A DNA stretch of 49,449 nt from Agarophyton chilense. Taxonomy: Eukaryota; Rhodophyta; Florideophyceae; Gracilariales; Gracilariaceae. Below the pieces are notes generated by a model, which was not told the origin of the DNA, did not search any database, and was given only the letters and a program-made list of their open reading frames with translations. Below are positions 21,098 to 31,790 of the stretch, in pieces. The stretch's first letter is position 1; each line of letters begins with the position of its first letter. The stretch covers positions 1 to 49,449 of the forward strand of contig JARGXX010000042.1 in NCBI GenBank assembly GCA_030374765.1. Reading direction: 5' to 3'. A program made the translations under genes and the position numbers.

Positions 21098-23172
21098 CTA
21101 GCAAACGAGGCCTCCAGTTTGGGGGTCTCGCGTTACCATTGAGGGGGGCTTCGAAACCTGGTTGGTAGGAGAAGTGGCGTAGGATGTGGGTGGCGAGTTA
21201 TGGGAGCTTGTTCCCTGCATCCTCTGCAAGCTCATTGCACTTGGCGGCGATTGTACCGAGTTTGGTGTACGCGTTGACGACCAATTCCCTACCGTCGAAA
21301 GTTTCGAGAACCGCCCCTGGGTCGCTACCAAGTGGATAGCGGTCCCTGTAGGTACTTCGATGTGCCAGCTGCACTCTGAGGTTGTGGTCTCTTCAATTTC
21401 CAAGAAGGACCTTTTCGATTTTTCCTTCGAGGTTTGAGGAATGGCTGGTCTCTTTCCCAGCCGAAGAGTATCTCCAAGGCCCTGGGAGTATCGAGCCAGC
21501 CCATTGTATTCTACCTTTCGGTTAATGGCCAAGTAGTTGCGTACCTGGCAACGGATCGCTTTGTCGACATTGTCAGCCAATAGCGACCTTAACCTAGAGG
21601 TAGTGAACACATTACCACAGCGGGTTGCCAGATTCCACAGCGCGAGCGAAAACTTCGATTCGGTTTTCCCAGACCTTTGATGGTAAGCGAGGACTTCCGA
21701 ATAAGTCTCTTGGATAACCTCATCGGTGGCGTATGTTTCCAAAAGGAAATTGACCACCTCTGGGTATGACTCCAACATCTCTGTGCCATCCTAATCCATC
21801 GCTAAGGTATTGCCGCGGAGCCTTCCCTGCAGCAAGTAGTATGCTTGTCATTTCAGGTAAAACTGAAATAGCCACATAGCAGCGCCCTCGGAAAAACCAT
21901 TTTGGTCACATGCAAGCTTGAACTTCTGTAGAAACTCAATCACCGCAATAGGATCCGTAATTGTGAAGGTTGTGTCACCCATTTGGAAGCTGAGCTTCTT
22001 GTGGTGCTTAGTAATCTTCTGAGCAACCTCTTGGGTGTATTCAGACGACTTGTTGATCAACCGATAGTTCCTGTAGTCAACCGCTTTGGTGAACATATCG
22101 TTCAAGGGTTGGTGCACCTCCAGGTCTATTTCGGTGTCCGACTCAGAGTCGGACGACTCATTGTATCGCTTCTTACCTTTTCGGTTCTTTTTCGACGACT
22201 TCTTCGTCGACCTGTTCGGTTTCTTCTTCTTCTTACCTTTACGGTCATCATCCGACGATGAACTCGTATCGGAACTGGAGTCCGACGAGTCCGGGTCTGA
22301 ATCATCCCCTCGATTATTTCCCGTCTTCGTCCTCCGCTTCTTACCCTTTCGGTTTCTTCGTCGCTCATCCAACGAGTCAGACGAATCTTCCTTGGGATCA
22401 CCTCCGTGGGTATCTTTAGAACGAAACCAGTAATTGGTGGCAGATAAATGTCTTGAGGATCTACATTCCCCGGGACCTCTTGACTCTGCTTCGGACCTTG
22501 TAGGTACTCACTTTCAGTCGGTAAGTGTTTGGAATGGGTGTAATGACCCATTTAGAACCCTTGTTGTATGCGCTTTGCAATGTTCACCTGTGTAGGTCGG
22601 GATTCTGCGAATCCCTCGGAAACCCCAAGGTCTTGCACCGCGCGGTAAACATGCTCCCTAACATCTGTAAAGAGGTACTGTTTCACCATTTCTGGTATCC
22701 TGTCCGATAGCTCTTGAGCTGCTCGGTCAACCACAATACGGGTAAATGCATCGGCGTCCATTGAGGTCGGAACCATCCGGGTATCCGACTTCTCCTTTAA
22801 GGTTAATGCATCCTCGACCGCGAGGGTAACGAGCGCTTTCGCTTGCTCTTCGAGCTAAGGCCATAGCTCCTCGGCTGCAACCTAAATTGGTAATTCCCTT
22901 TGAGGTTCTGTTGCCATAGGCGGCGGACCATGTACCTTTACGGTTTTGTCCCGAGTGTGCTGGAGCAGCTCCTCGGGGTTCTCTAGAATCGGGTGAGCCG
23001 ATGGGGCTCCTTTAATAGCTTTATGGCTTGGCGGGGCGCTCGCACCACGCGTATTCCGTTTAGGTTGTTCCATTTTTGACCAATAGTGGTATCCTGTATT
23101 GCTTTGCTGGATTTCCTGAAACAAAATAGGTGTACAAGCGTCCAATCCTTCTCGGAATCTCGTTTGAACCAT
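21098..23172 (-). pseudogene. gag: Element G Gag (stops and frameshift)
   Basis: The ATG at 23172 sits 29 bases past the primer-binding site. The N-terminal part (22552-23172) contains FTRIVVDRAAQELSDRIPEM. Near 22420 the frame changes into a long Lys/Ser/Asp-rich hinge (DSSDSSSDTSSSSDDD, then KKKKKPNRSTKKSSKKN), followed by a capsid-like region from about 22130 to 21440: DTTFTITDPIAVIEFLQKFK, GAAMWLFQFYL, then YPEVVNFLLETYATDEV and KFSLALWNLATRCG. In-frame TGA and TAG near 21846 and 21792 cut the capsid in two. The role would be particle assembly. No clear zinc knuckle survives. Confidence 0.75.
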
Positions 23173-23201
23173 GAAGATACGAGGAAACCTAAAAAAACTT
23201 T

Positions 23202-23217
23202 CTAAATCGGGAGACCA
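23202..23217 (-). other. Primer-binding site of element G
   Basis: Three bases after the 5' LTR the minus strand reads TGGTCTCCCGATTTAG, starting with TGG as required for a tRNA CCA end. The Gag ATG follows 29 bases later. The matching tRNA was not identified. Confidence 0.6.
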
Positions 23218-23220
23218 AAA

Positions 23221-23594
23221 TGTCGTACAATCACCTCTGGGGTTTGCTACTGTCTTGTCTCGGGAGCGTGTTGACGCTCAACCTTAAAAGTTAGACGTGA
23301 TAAACCTCGATGGTAACAGGGCACCGTGAAAACCCGCAGGGACAAACGGCGGGGCAACTAGCCTACACCGTGTAGGTGAACGATGATAGGCGTTGACGCG
23401 CGGTACAACCTAAATTACAATTACTAAAAATCACTCAACCAGAAGGTACATTTCAACACTACACGTGGCTGACAACACCTAGATGGTAACTCGCCCGGAG
23501 CTGCGTGGCCGATGATCCCTCGCATTCATCACCGACAAGGTCAGTGTAGTATATCGACAACCTCAAAGGTCAAACCTTCTGCCACTATAAGACA
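23221..23594 (-). repeat. 5' LTR of element G (374 bp, shortened)
   Basis: Same ends as the 3' LTR. Outside the missing segment it differs by scattered substitutions (about 92-95% identical by eye). As the 5' LTR it would drive transcription, so the lost segment may matter for activity. Confidence 0.85.
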
Positions 23595-23599
23595 GCCCG
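23595..23599. repeat. Target-site duplication, right (GCCCG)
   Basis: Partner of 14479-14483. Confidence 0.85.
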
Positions 23600-23661
23600 A
23601 TGATCGTTTGCGTCAATCCCTGAGGGTTCTTCTTTTGTTGGCATCAGGTGGAGCTTCACTA

Positions 23662-23821
23662 ACACACAAATACAACATGTAAGCGTACGAAATACATTTC
23701 AAAAACTTTTGCCACGACATAATGTCAACGATTCATGATACAGCCACTAAAAATACAAATACAAAAACATTGGGCATTTGCAACAAGAGAAGGTGAATCG
23801 CATCAACAAGAACATTCTAAT
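23662..23821 (-). repeat. 3' LTR of element C
   Basis: Aligns without net gaps to 27476-27635. The minus-strand start is TATTAGAATG, probably a decayed TG. The outer end may extend some bases left; the terminal CA is not clear. Confidence 0.65.
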
Positions 23822-23833
23822 ACTCTTGCGTCT

Positions 23834-24635
23834 TCAACCAAAATGTTTCTCGGATCTTTTAGTTTCCGAAATATCCTGAGGGTTGAAGTTGAGTTTGTCA
23901 GTAAATAGCGTAAGCTGAAGAGCGTCTATCTTCTTTGTGAGTAGATCTGCAAGGTTGGAGTTTCCAGGAACCCAAGATATTTTGTCCACTGCACCAGTCT
24001 GAAATTCATATTGGACGCAGCTAACGTCTCCGCGAATAGACTTGTCAATAGAGTTTTTCTGCATCAAGAGTGGTGTGAATAAATCCTTTGATTCAACTGC
24101 AATTCTCAGTTTAACATCCAAATCTGACAGCTCCGGGTATGCCTTCTTTGCTTAAGACGGTTCTTAAGTCATCTTCGCTACCATGAGGTGCTATTCGTTC
24201 TTTTAGCTTCAAAGAGCCATGGTCATTAGTCTTGATTTTGTAAAGTGTGTGACTATTGATTATATTTGAGTTCGGAGGAACTTCGTCGTGTGTGACAGGG
24301 CGCACAGTCTTGATGAAGGTTTCCTCTTCTAACTTGTATGCATTGACTAGAGGGTATTGGTGGAACCCTTGTGCGTGGTGCTTGAGGAATGGCTTATTCC
24401 CGAAATGCTTTACCATTGACGACTGAACAGCTTTCTCAGTGCTAGTGACTTGTAAATCAGGCAGTGTTGAACTAGAGCTAGAGCTAGCTGTAAGTGCATT
24501 GTTGTAGTTCCAAACTTCCTTTATCATATCTAGGAGTTCTTTGTCGCCGTCCTCATAATAGTTGTTTAGACGACCATCTTCGTCTGCTGAATGCACAGTT
24601 CCTGGATAAAAATGCGCAGCCATGGGCCAGAGCAC
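23834..24635 (-). pseudogene. Element C RT start fused to RNase H end by deletion
   Basis: 24111-24635 holds the linker and the beginning of RT: TVRPVTHDEVPPNSNIINSH, LYKIKTNDHGSLKLKERIAP. At about 24120-24150 the sequence jumps, in a different frame, to PELSDLDVKLRIAVESKDLF, IDKSIRGDV and ISWVPGNSNLADLLTKK, the last part of a copia RNase H. The whole catalytic RT and most of RNase H are absent. The junction lies between GIP and AYPELSD. Confidence 0.8.
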
Positions 24636-24741
24636 TGAAACAATGTGTCCAACTGACGGTTTATCATACGGAGAGTCCGTCGATAGTACATCATCAGCAG
24701 CTGCATTCTCATGATACGATGTAGCCTGGGAGTCAAAACAT

Positions 24742-25933
24742 CTACTTGGTACTATATTCCGGACTTGCTTCGGCAGTCGTTACAGGCAACGTGCCTGCAG
24801 AACTACGCTGTTCAATAGAGAGTTCATCTATCGAGCCCATTCCTTCCTGTACTAGTTGGGCGAAGCTCTCTTTAGAAAGTGCTGGCCAGGTATCTTCAAA
24901 GGCGGCAATAATTTCCCGACCCTTGCGTCCTGGAACGGTCACTGAGCGAGCAGCTCTGTTGACTAAGAGGATTGGTTTGGGATCCGTCCACTTTCCTCTC
25001 TTTTCATAGTCTTTCTTTTGGTAGACTTCAACAAAGTCACCAACTGCGATTGGTGGTTCAGTCACAGAATTTGAGCGAAGAATTAGCGCTAGTTTGCGGC
25101 GTTCTTGTAGCTGGTCACGAGCAATGCGAACATCGTCAGGTATAGCAGTTTTGTTAGGCTCGGCGGCAATAGGATTTGAGAAGCCTTTCGCTAGTTCAAA
25201 TGAAGACAAGTTGTTGTTACCGTAAAGATCGTTAGAAATACACAGAGGCTTGTATGCAGCTACTTTGGGGTCAAACTCGGAACCAGCATCCTCTTTTAGG
25301 TTAATAAAGATGCTGCGAAAGATGTTATGCTTAGACACTATCGCATTTTTCGAGTGCCTGGCAATAGGCACTCGATGAATCGGTATTCCAAGCTTCTTGG
25401 CGTAGCGCTTGAACGATCCGACTTGGAAGGCTTTGTCTGCACGAATAGAGTCAGGGTACCAGAACTGGGATAACCAGGAGGCTTCAAAGGCAAAAATAGC
25501 CTCTGTAAGACTTGTTGAAGTTACTACAAGAGCACTTGAATATCTTGTAATTAGATCCATCAAGTGCATTTGCAGCATCTCATCAAAAAAAAAGATCCAC
25601 ACATAAAACCTCGTTGTAGTTCTTAGAAAGGGAACTAATGGAAACCTTGAGACTGGGCTGCGGCACCGCTGCGGAGCGACAAGCAGTGCAGCGATTGATC
25701 ATTTCCGTGAGCTACGACTTTACGGTCTCAATCCAGATTCCATTCCTCTCTAGCAAGAGCTTGTAGTCACTATAGCTTGCATGGCCACATACGTGTTTGT
25801 AGGCCTTGTCTATAATCTTCTTTACATCACACCATGGTGTGGTGTCAAGAGTTACTGCAGAGGCTCGAAAGAGTAGAGCCGTCATTGCAGTGAGATGTAA
25901 AGATTCCCAATGCCGAGTAGCTAAGGAAGCCAT
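24742..25933 (-). pseudogene. Element C integrase, catalytic Glu changed
   Basis: The zinc-binding part begins VCGHASYSDYKLLLER. A frame break in a run of eight T near 25582 follows, at the first Asp strand (CVDLFF), then MDLITRYSSALVVTSTSLTE and SIRADKAFQ (second Asp). The helix expected to carry the Glu reads ARHSKNAIVSKHNIFR, with GTG (Val) where Glu is expected. The rest continues through NDLYGNNNLSSFELAKGF and a C-terminal domain with PPIAVGDFVEVYQKK and ARSVTVPGRKGREII. The 287-codon frame is otherwise open. Confidence 0.78.
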
Positions 25934-26012
25934 TATTGATTATGGAAAGGTGGTCTCGGTGTCCGTGAGAGACGAACATAAGTGCATTTCTGCCTATGTG
26001 CTCGGTATTAGC

Positions 26013-27312
26013 TTATCGAGTCACGTTTCTTCCAATGACCCAGTGGGGTGATCCGTCTAGAACAAGGTGCTTGATCCGAACTGAATTACCGTGGTCAGAT
26101 GTCGCAGTGAGGGCAATTGATCCTAGTATGTGACGTGCTGAACTGGTGTGCCGGCCAGTTCCGTACTGCCAGTGCGTGTGTCCGTTGAGTGCCAGGGGTA
26201 TGGCATCTAGCTTCGGGTTAGCTGGCAATCCGATGTGATCGGCTAGTAAGTTCAGTTCTATTTATCCAATTGCGGAGAACGATGCTTCGTCGTCAAGCAG
26301 TGGTCCGAGTTCGACCAGAGATGTATCGGTACTGGCGGATGAGCTAGTCAGAGTTGCCATATTAAATGAGACAGTCTTCCTCTTAGACTTGTCTCTGCTG
26401 TGCTGATCATGGTAAGGTGTGTTTCCAGTGCAATTAGAGTGACGACCGTTTTCTTTTGACCCAGATGGGGCATCAAATGACTTCATATGCGATGGGAATG
26501 AGCTGTCGGGATAGTGGTTGCGCCTCCAGTGTCCATATTTTCTGCATTCATCACAGGGATACTTTAAAATGGAAGATTGTCCCTTGTAACGGCTTCTGTG
26601 ACTGCGAAGATGTTCTCGAGTATGGCTTGTTCTAGCAGAGCTGGCAACAAGCGATCCAATTTCGCTGTTTGGGGAGGTCTTATCGCAGTGCTTAATGACC
26701 GAGGCTACTGATTGATCCGTGATAGAGTTGATAAACTCTTCATTCGACGACTGCAAAATGAGGTTCTCATCAGATGATTCGCCTGCTGCCATAACGGAAA
26801 CCCGTTTGGAGTCATCAATGGCGGAATTAGATAGTAGCATTAAAGCAGTAATGCACTCGGGTAGCCTGATAGTAGAAGATATGGAGTTGAACTTTGGAAC
26901 TTGTGTCGAGAATCGAGACTCGAAGTTCTTCATGGTCTCGGTGCTGCAACGGCGAGTATTCCATAGCATATTGAGCGCGGGAAGCTTCACTTACTATCGA
27001 GAGGGCATCCTTCTGATATATATTGCCCACGAAGAAGTCTACTTCCCAATCTTCAATCAGCTCAGTCTGTGACATTCCAGTGCGAAGATCTTTTGCACGG
27101 CCATAAAATTGAGATTTGATACAAACAGCCTGCATTGCTGTCGGCATCTTGCTGCTATTAGAGTCTGGGAGAGTTTTGTGAAACGTCTGCCAGAGCTTGA
27201 CTGCATCTTGATATTCTTCCTGGTCACCTCTCCCATCAGTCCATGGAGGGGATCTCACATCCCAGGAGAACTTGGTCCTAGACGAAAAGTTGGCTTAGAA
27301 TGCTGGGCCCAT
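26013..27312 (-). pseudogene. Element C Gag and protease (broken)
   Basis: The ATG at 27312 gives MGPAF then a stop. Downstream are WTDGRGDQEEYQDAVKLWQT, KSQFYGRAKDLRTG and YQKDALSIVSE, which match element D's Gag. A frameshift near 26990 leads to LPECITALMLLSNSAID and a CxxC-x4-H-x4-H motif (CDECRKYGHWRRNH). Protease follows as LGPLLDDEASFSAIG, a stop (TAA, about 26262), then HTHWQYGTGRHT and LDGSPHWVIGRNVT. In this lineage PLLDDGAPYSAIG is the active-site segment; here Gly is Glu. Confidence 0.75.
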
Positions 27313-27475
27313 CACTAAAAAAAATTAGACTGCGCCTTCGTGCTTGGTCGAGCTAGTCGACTGAGAACGACAAATTCAAGTGCTTTCTGTCAGTGTAAAA
27401 CAAATTCCACATTGAGAGAGAGGTCTCTACCTCTTCCCGCTGGTTTACCAACTACAAACATGGTGATTTGTAAGG

Positions 27476-27635
27476 ACACACAATTACAACATATAAGCGT
27501 GCGCAATACATTACAAAAACTGTTGCCACGAAATAATATCAACGAGTCACGGTACAGCCATGAAGAATACAAATACGAAAAGATGGGGCGGTTGCATCAA
27601 GAGAAGGTCAGTTTCATCAACCTACCATTCTAATA
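27476..27635 (-). repeat. 5' LTR of element C
   Basis: Partner of 23662-23821. The inner edge may reach 27469, where the plus strand reads TGTAAGGAC. The Gag start at 27312 lies about 160 bases inside. Confidence 0.65.
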
Positions 27636-28963
27636 GAAGCATTCACGTTAGTCGGTTATCACAGTTTTTATGAATATAATCCGTTCATTGTAACAATTCC
27701 TATCATTGTCGATGACAGTACACATTCATCTTTAGTGCTCAGTCTGCTTTTTCCCTTAATAAGATTTCTACACCAATCGTGCATTTGACTAACTTTACTT
27801 CTTCAATCAACACTTTTCTTTGAAAAACAAAGTATTGAGAGTGCTACCAAATAAAAGAAGAAGCTTATTTATCTTCGTAATCATCTTCGAGAACTCATAC
27901 AAGTGCGTACGTTAAGTTTTTTTCAAACTCTTTGTAAGATTTTAAGTTGTGGTCGAGATCTGTTTGGCTACGTTTCCCCTTTCCAAAACAGTTTTAACAC
28001 TACAGTCAAAGAACGTGGTATTTCTTTGTCATCGCAGATATTTCGAAATATTTACAGTGCTTCCTTCCAGTTATCAGTAGTTGTTTCGTTATGAATATTT
28101 AAAGGAGCCTGCCAATTTGGGCAAACTGTATATCAGATGAGACGTTCAGTCTAACCAGAGCTAGGGCTGCCCGCACATGGGAAGAGAGGCGGCCTGAGCC
28201 GGAAGCAGCCACTAGTATTGCGTGCTTTTTCTCAGCCGTTCCACTGGCTTTGGCTCAGCCGTGCCATCGTCTCATAACTCGCTTCGGCACGAGAACTCTC
28301 AGTAAAAATAATAGAGAAAGCTGGCCGCTGCTTCCAACTGCGAACAGATCCAGCACTGTTTGTGCAGCCAATGAGAAAGGAGCCACTGACGTCTTTTCAT
28401 TGGCTGCCGGCCGTAGTAGGAACGGTCAGGTGGTCGCCGGCGCCTCCACTTAATGAGCCCGAGAATCGCGACGCTCCCGTACTTAATCCCGGACTCTGTT
28501 CACATCCTCGTATGGTGCGACTCACACATCTTCAGTCGTAGCTTCAGTCTCAGCTTCACTCACAGCTTCAGCCGCAGCTTCAACAGCACCTCGAGCAAAT
28601 AGCTTCAGCGGGTTTTTTCAGTGTTCCCAAGCGCGACTCAAACAACTATCTCAGTCGCAGCTTTAACAGCAGCTTCAGCTCCAGTGTCAGATTCTTCAGC
28701 CAAGGAAATGTTTGAGCTTTTGCCTTCGTATCGTCTTTCGGACGAAATACCCATGAAAGCACCCAGAGACCAATAGCCCATTTTACAAGCCGAGGGGATG
28801 CTTCGGCTATGAGATGCTCGCTTGAGCTTTACCATCTTGTGAATCTCAGAACTGCCCTCGGTTGTAATCGGATATGTACATTTCTACGGAGCGCTACAAC
28901 TATCTACTGCACCAAACTCACCTTCAGACCTCCATGTCGTCCCCATCGGCACCTTGCGACACA
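27636..28963. other. Stretch without a recognised gene
   Basis: AT-rich up to about 28100, then more balanced. Short ORFs (27903-28094 +, 28250-28453 +, 28638-28835 -) show nothing recognisable. A simple repeat occupies 28528-28690. The retinoblastoma-related gene ends on the minus strand at 29011, so this is its 3' side. Confidence 0.4.
28528..28690. repeat. AGCTTCAG-type imperfect simple repeat
   Basis: The unit CAGYCNCAGCTTCA recurs irregularly (TAGCTTCAGTCTCAGCTTCA, ACAGCTTCAGCCGCAGCTTC, CAGCAGCTTCAGCTCCAG). It is degenerate, with a period of about 6-18 bases. Confidence 0.6.
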
Positions 28964-29010
28964 TTACCATCTTCCGCATCTCCTGAATCGGTCTCTGTAC
29001 TGCTCACAAC

Positions 29011-29960
29011 TCAACTTGATCTTCCGATGACTTCTTGTACCTCCGGCCGCACTGCGGTACATCTTGCGTCGGCAACCGGCCCGTCGAAACTCAGTGGTCG
29101 ATACTGTCTTCTCTCCCGGCTTCTGTGACTCACTGCAACATTTCCGATAGGACTTTCCCCAAAGGCGAATGGTGACCGAGTACCCGGTGTCATTGAACCC
29201 AGATCGTTGCCTTGACTTCTCCGCACGCTGTGCTGTCAACTCAGAGCCATATTCCTCGTGGACGGTGACATGGGAGAAACAAAAATCGATCCGATTTGTT
29301 TTGGGGATCTTTGTGTCTTCATGATGCCCATAGCACTCTGCAATAATTTACGATCAATATCCCCAAACATTTTCTTTTGTTCCCTTCCCTGACGGCGGCT
29401 TGCCCGTCTGGAAAGGTCATTCAAACCTTCTGAAGCTTGGTCGTCTGCCTTACTTGCTCGCAATGCTTCCGCTAATCTCTTTGCATCTCGGCCTTCAATA
29501 TCTTCGCCCGTCAGTACGATGAAGTTGCTCATGTAAGGCACAAACACTTCGTTATAGAAGCGAATGATATCGCCTGTCTCTTCAGTCGTCGATTCCGGTC
29601 GTGGCCCACTATCATCTGCAGCATCTTCCGCCAACAAATGCCCGAAATCTCCGAGAAAAATGTTATGGGACACTGGTGGAGAATTGCTCCGAAATGTGGG
29701 ATCACTTGTGTGCTCCAATTGATTGTAGTGCCACACGATATGGCGGAACTGCAGTTGGATATGTTGGATCTGGGCCACGCCATCTATCACAAACAGGATG
29801 ATCAAGTCAATATGTCTGTTGACTGTCAAATTCCATCTGCACCACAGAGCATACTGCACGCTTTTCCACACTGCCGAACGAAGGTTGGTTTGGGTGTCCA
29901 AATCAGGGGATCGCAGGCAAGAGAGAGAGAGCATTGCTAAGCAACGAGTGCGCGCGGTTG
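29011..29960 (-). pseudogene. RBR: Retinoblastoma-related gene, 3' part: pocket B and C-terminal domain
   Basis: 29236-29934 encodes pocket B: SAVWKSVQYALW, NLTVNRHIDLIILFVIDGVA (the NRHIDQ signature), FRHIVWHY, then DIIRFYNEVFVPYMSNFIV, the hallmark retinoblastoma (I/V)I-FYN-VF motif. After a linker come SPKQIGSIFVSPMSPS and, one frame over (29011-29226), SMTPGTRSPFAFGESP and YRPLSFDG, matching the C-terminal domain that binds E2F-DP. The stop is at 29011. A frameshift near 29230 separates the last two parts. The 5' part of the gene lies at 32606-34609. Retinoblastoma proteins repress E2F targets and hold cells in G1. Confidence 0.85.
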
Positions 29961-30274
29961 GCAGCGTGCCGGGGCATTATGCGGGCGTACTGCTCGTCGC
30001 GCAAGACCGTGAGAAGGGTTTCGAGTGCATGGTTGGGTTTGTTGAGCAAAGAGACGGCGTCCATGACGGCGCACATGAGCGTGGTGTGATGAGCGGTGAA
30101 GTTGGGCTGATCGGATGCGCGCAGGGACGAGAGCAAGTCGAAAAGTAGGGTGGCGACTACTTCAAAGTGATTTTCGTGAGGGTGATGGAGCACGGCAAGA
30201 AGCGCGGAAAGGATGGCGTGCGTATGAATGTCGACAGCTAGTGACAGGATGCCATGTAATGCGCACGCGAGCAC
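29903..30274 (-). CDS. Orphan helical (HEAT/ARM-like) ORF fragment
   Basis: A 123-residue frame on the same strand as the retinoblastoma gene but in another frame, overlapping its pocket B start by about 30 bases. Content is almost entirely helical and leucine/alanine-rich: LACALHGILSLAVDIHTHAI, FEVVATLLFDLLSSLRASD, MDAVSLLNKPNHALETLLTV. That looks like helical-repeat protein, not like a pocket domain. There is no ATG near its left end and no matching continuation. It is probably a piece of another host gene; no family was assigned. Confidence 0.45.
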   Translation of the reverse strand: MLACALHGILSLAVDIHTHAILSALLAVLHHPHENHFEVVATLLFDLLSSLRASDQPNFTAHHTTLMCAVMDAVSLLNKPNHALETLLTVLRDEQYARIMPRHAANRAHSLLSNALSLLPAIP

Positions 30275-30455
30275 TTACGTGCTCTGACGCCCGTTCCAAC
30301 TTGCATTCGTAGTTAGTGCCTTTACATGAGCAATTAATATTGTCTACATAAACACAGCAAGATGAATCTGCAGGTCATCTGACTACACGGACGCCGGGGC
30401 ACCCAAGTTGTCTAAGAAACATAGCTACAGTTGTTACCCCGCTCAATACTTAGTT

Positions 30456-31790
30456 ATGGGCCCAGCACCAGCCTCATCCTCCGGCACGCGCAGCCGTCCA
30501 CGTTTTTCTTAGGACCTGAAAAACGTCCTGTGGACTAACGGCAAAGGCAACCAGGAAGATTATGCAAAGTCAGTGGCACTATAAGACTTCATTTCACGAG
30601 AAATTGCCCGACTCAAAATCGAGCAAGATAGCGTTACCGCTTCGCAGAACAATTCTGAAGAGCCAGCTGTATGGAAGGTCTCGAGATCTGCGTTCTACGA
30701 TCAGTGACGAAGATGTTGCTTCAGATGAAGAAGCCGACAAGATCGTCAAAACCATCTATAAGTGAGATTCGCTGTCTGTTGTCAGTGAGGTTTATGGGAA
30801 CTTTATCACGCTTCTGAATATGAAGCGCTCCGGCAATCAAACGTTCCCCAATTTCGAACTTAGGTTAGATGCTTCGGCGTCTAAGTTTCACGCTCAATCT
30901 GAATCCGCCAAGTTGCCAGAGTCGCTGACAGCCTTCATGCTTTTGAAAAACTCAGCTGTCGACAATGGGCAGCGTGTCTCGGTGCTTGCGGCGACATCAA
31001 CGAACAGCACTTTGACTGCTACTGCGACGACGACGGATTACCTCAACACTATGTCGTATGAGAAAATGGCGTCTGTCTTTCGCCAGTGTGATGAAGTCCC
31101 TCATGCACACTCTATCGGCTCCCCACAGCCGCTTTCAATCGCTGCCAATGCAGCACAGCTCCTGCCGCGCAACTAGAACCGCCCCGACCGTCGCAACAAG
31201 GGTAGACTCTTTTCCATGCGCTATCCTTGTGACATTTTCAAGAAGTTTGGTCAACGGAAAAAGAACCACAACCCGGATGGTTCCTTACCCTCCCATGTGC
31301 GCTGCCTCGACTCCCCAGCTCCATCGCTGAACACATCGCCGCCGAACAAGTATGGACAGCAGAATGATGCCCCGAAGAAGGTTGTTTCTTTTAACTGTGC
31401 CACCATGACCAGTTCAACGGCAGCTGTCTCCGCAAATCCCGCGCCTGCCCGTCTCGGTCCTCTCCTAGATGACGGCGCACCGTACAGTGCCAGCGGACAA
31501 GTCGAGCTGCATCTCCTGTCTATCGAACTCGGATTGGCTCCCGACACTCCACATGAAACGATTCCTGCATCGCTCAACGGCCACACCAGGTAGCAATATG
31601 ACGTGGGTGCTCATGCAAGCCTCCAGCGCAGCATTCTTGGCTAGATAGTCCTGCGCGCCAAGTCTGACCTCGGAAATGACATCAACATCACCCACTTAGT
31701 GCTCGAAGGATCATCGCAGTGGGTGATCGGGAGAAATGTCACCCCCAAGGCGAACATTGTTCATTTTGGTATGAACGCTCTGTGCTTCGA
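30456..31790 (+). pseudogene. Element D Gag and protease (broken)
   Basis: NVLWTNGKGNQEDYAKSVAL, then after a frameshift FHEKLPDSKSSK, LKSQLYGRSRDLRSTISDED (30562-30765) and, past a stop, DSLSVVSEVYGNF. 30820-31176 gives LPESLTAFMLLKNSAVDNGQ and YEKMASVFRQCDE. The Cys/His motif survives only as YPCDIFKKFG. Protease (31440-31740) reads LGPLLDDGAPYSASGQVEL, closer to the functional form than in element C, and LEGSSQWVIGRNVT. At least one stop and two frame breaks. Confidence 0.75.

Larger units (their letters stand above)
14484..23594 (-). mobile_element. Complete Ty3/gypsy retrotransposon G with both LTRs
   Basis: The 9.1-kb element has LTRs starting TGTCGTA and ending TACGACA/TAAGACA, which are perfect or near-perfect inverted ends. 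A 5-bp target duplication GCCCG sits on each side, with a primer-binding site at 23202-23217 and a purine tract at 15066-15080. Order on the minus strand is Gag, protease, RT, RNase H, integrase (Ty3/gypsy). About 1.8 kb lies between the end of pol and the 3' LTR, carrying plus-strand ORFs. Gag, protease and integrase carry disabling changes. It inserted into the element whose LTR is at 12977. Confidence 0.92.
23662..27635 (-). mobile_element. GalEa-like Ty1/copia element C, internally deleted
   Basis: About 4 kb between two matching 160-bp ends (23662-23821 and 27476-27635), which are only about three-quarters to four-fifths identical, so an old insertion. Order on the minus strand: Gag with zinc-binding motif, protease, integrase, start of RT, then directly the end of RNase H. 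It is the same family as element D (30456-32560), which lies in the opposite orientation. Stops and frameshifts occur in every domain. Confidence 0.82.

Noticed and set aside
22141..22340. CRISPR-like or satellite array from recurring TTACCTTTWCGGT
   Set aside because: Spacing is irregular and the motif is explained by repeated Arg-Lys-Gly-Lys-Lys codons in Gag.
22086..22433. Plus-strand hydrophobic ORF with runs of Phe and Leu suggesting membrane segments
   Set aside because: It is the complement of the Lys/Ser/Asp-rich Gag hinge of element G; AAG/GAC codons read backwards give CTT/GTC, which mimics a membrane protein.
14484..23594. Endogenous retrovirus with envelope gene
   Set aside because: Nothing after integrase shows a signal peptide, cleavage site or membrane anchor on the sense strand; the long frames there are antisense and soluble-looking.
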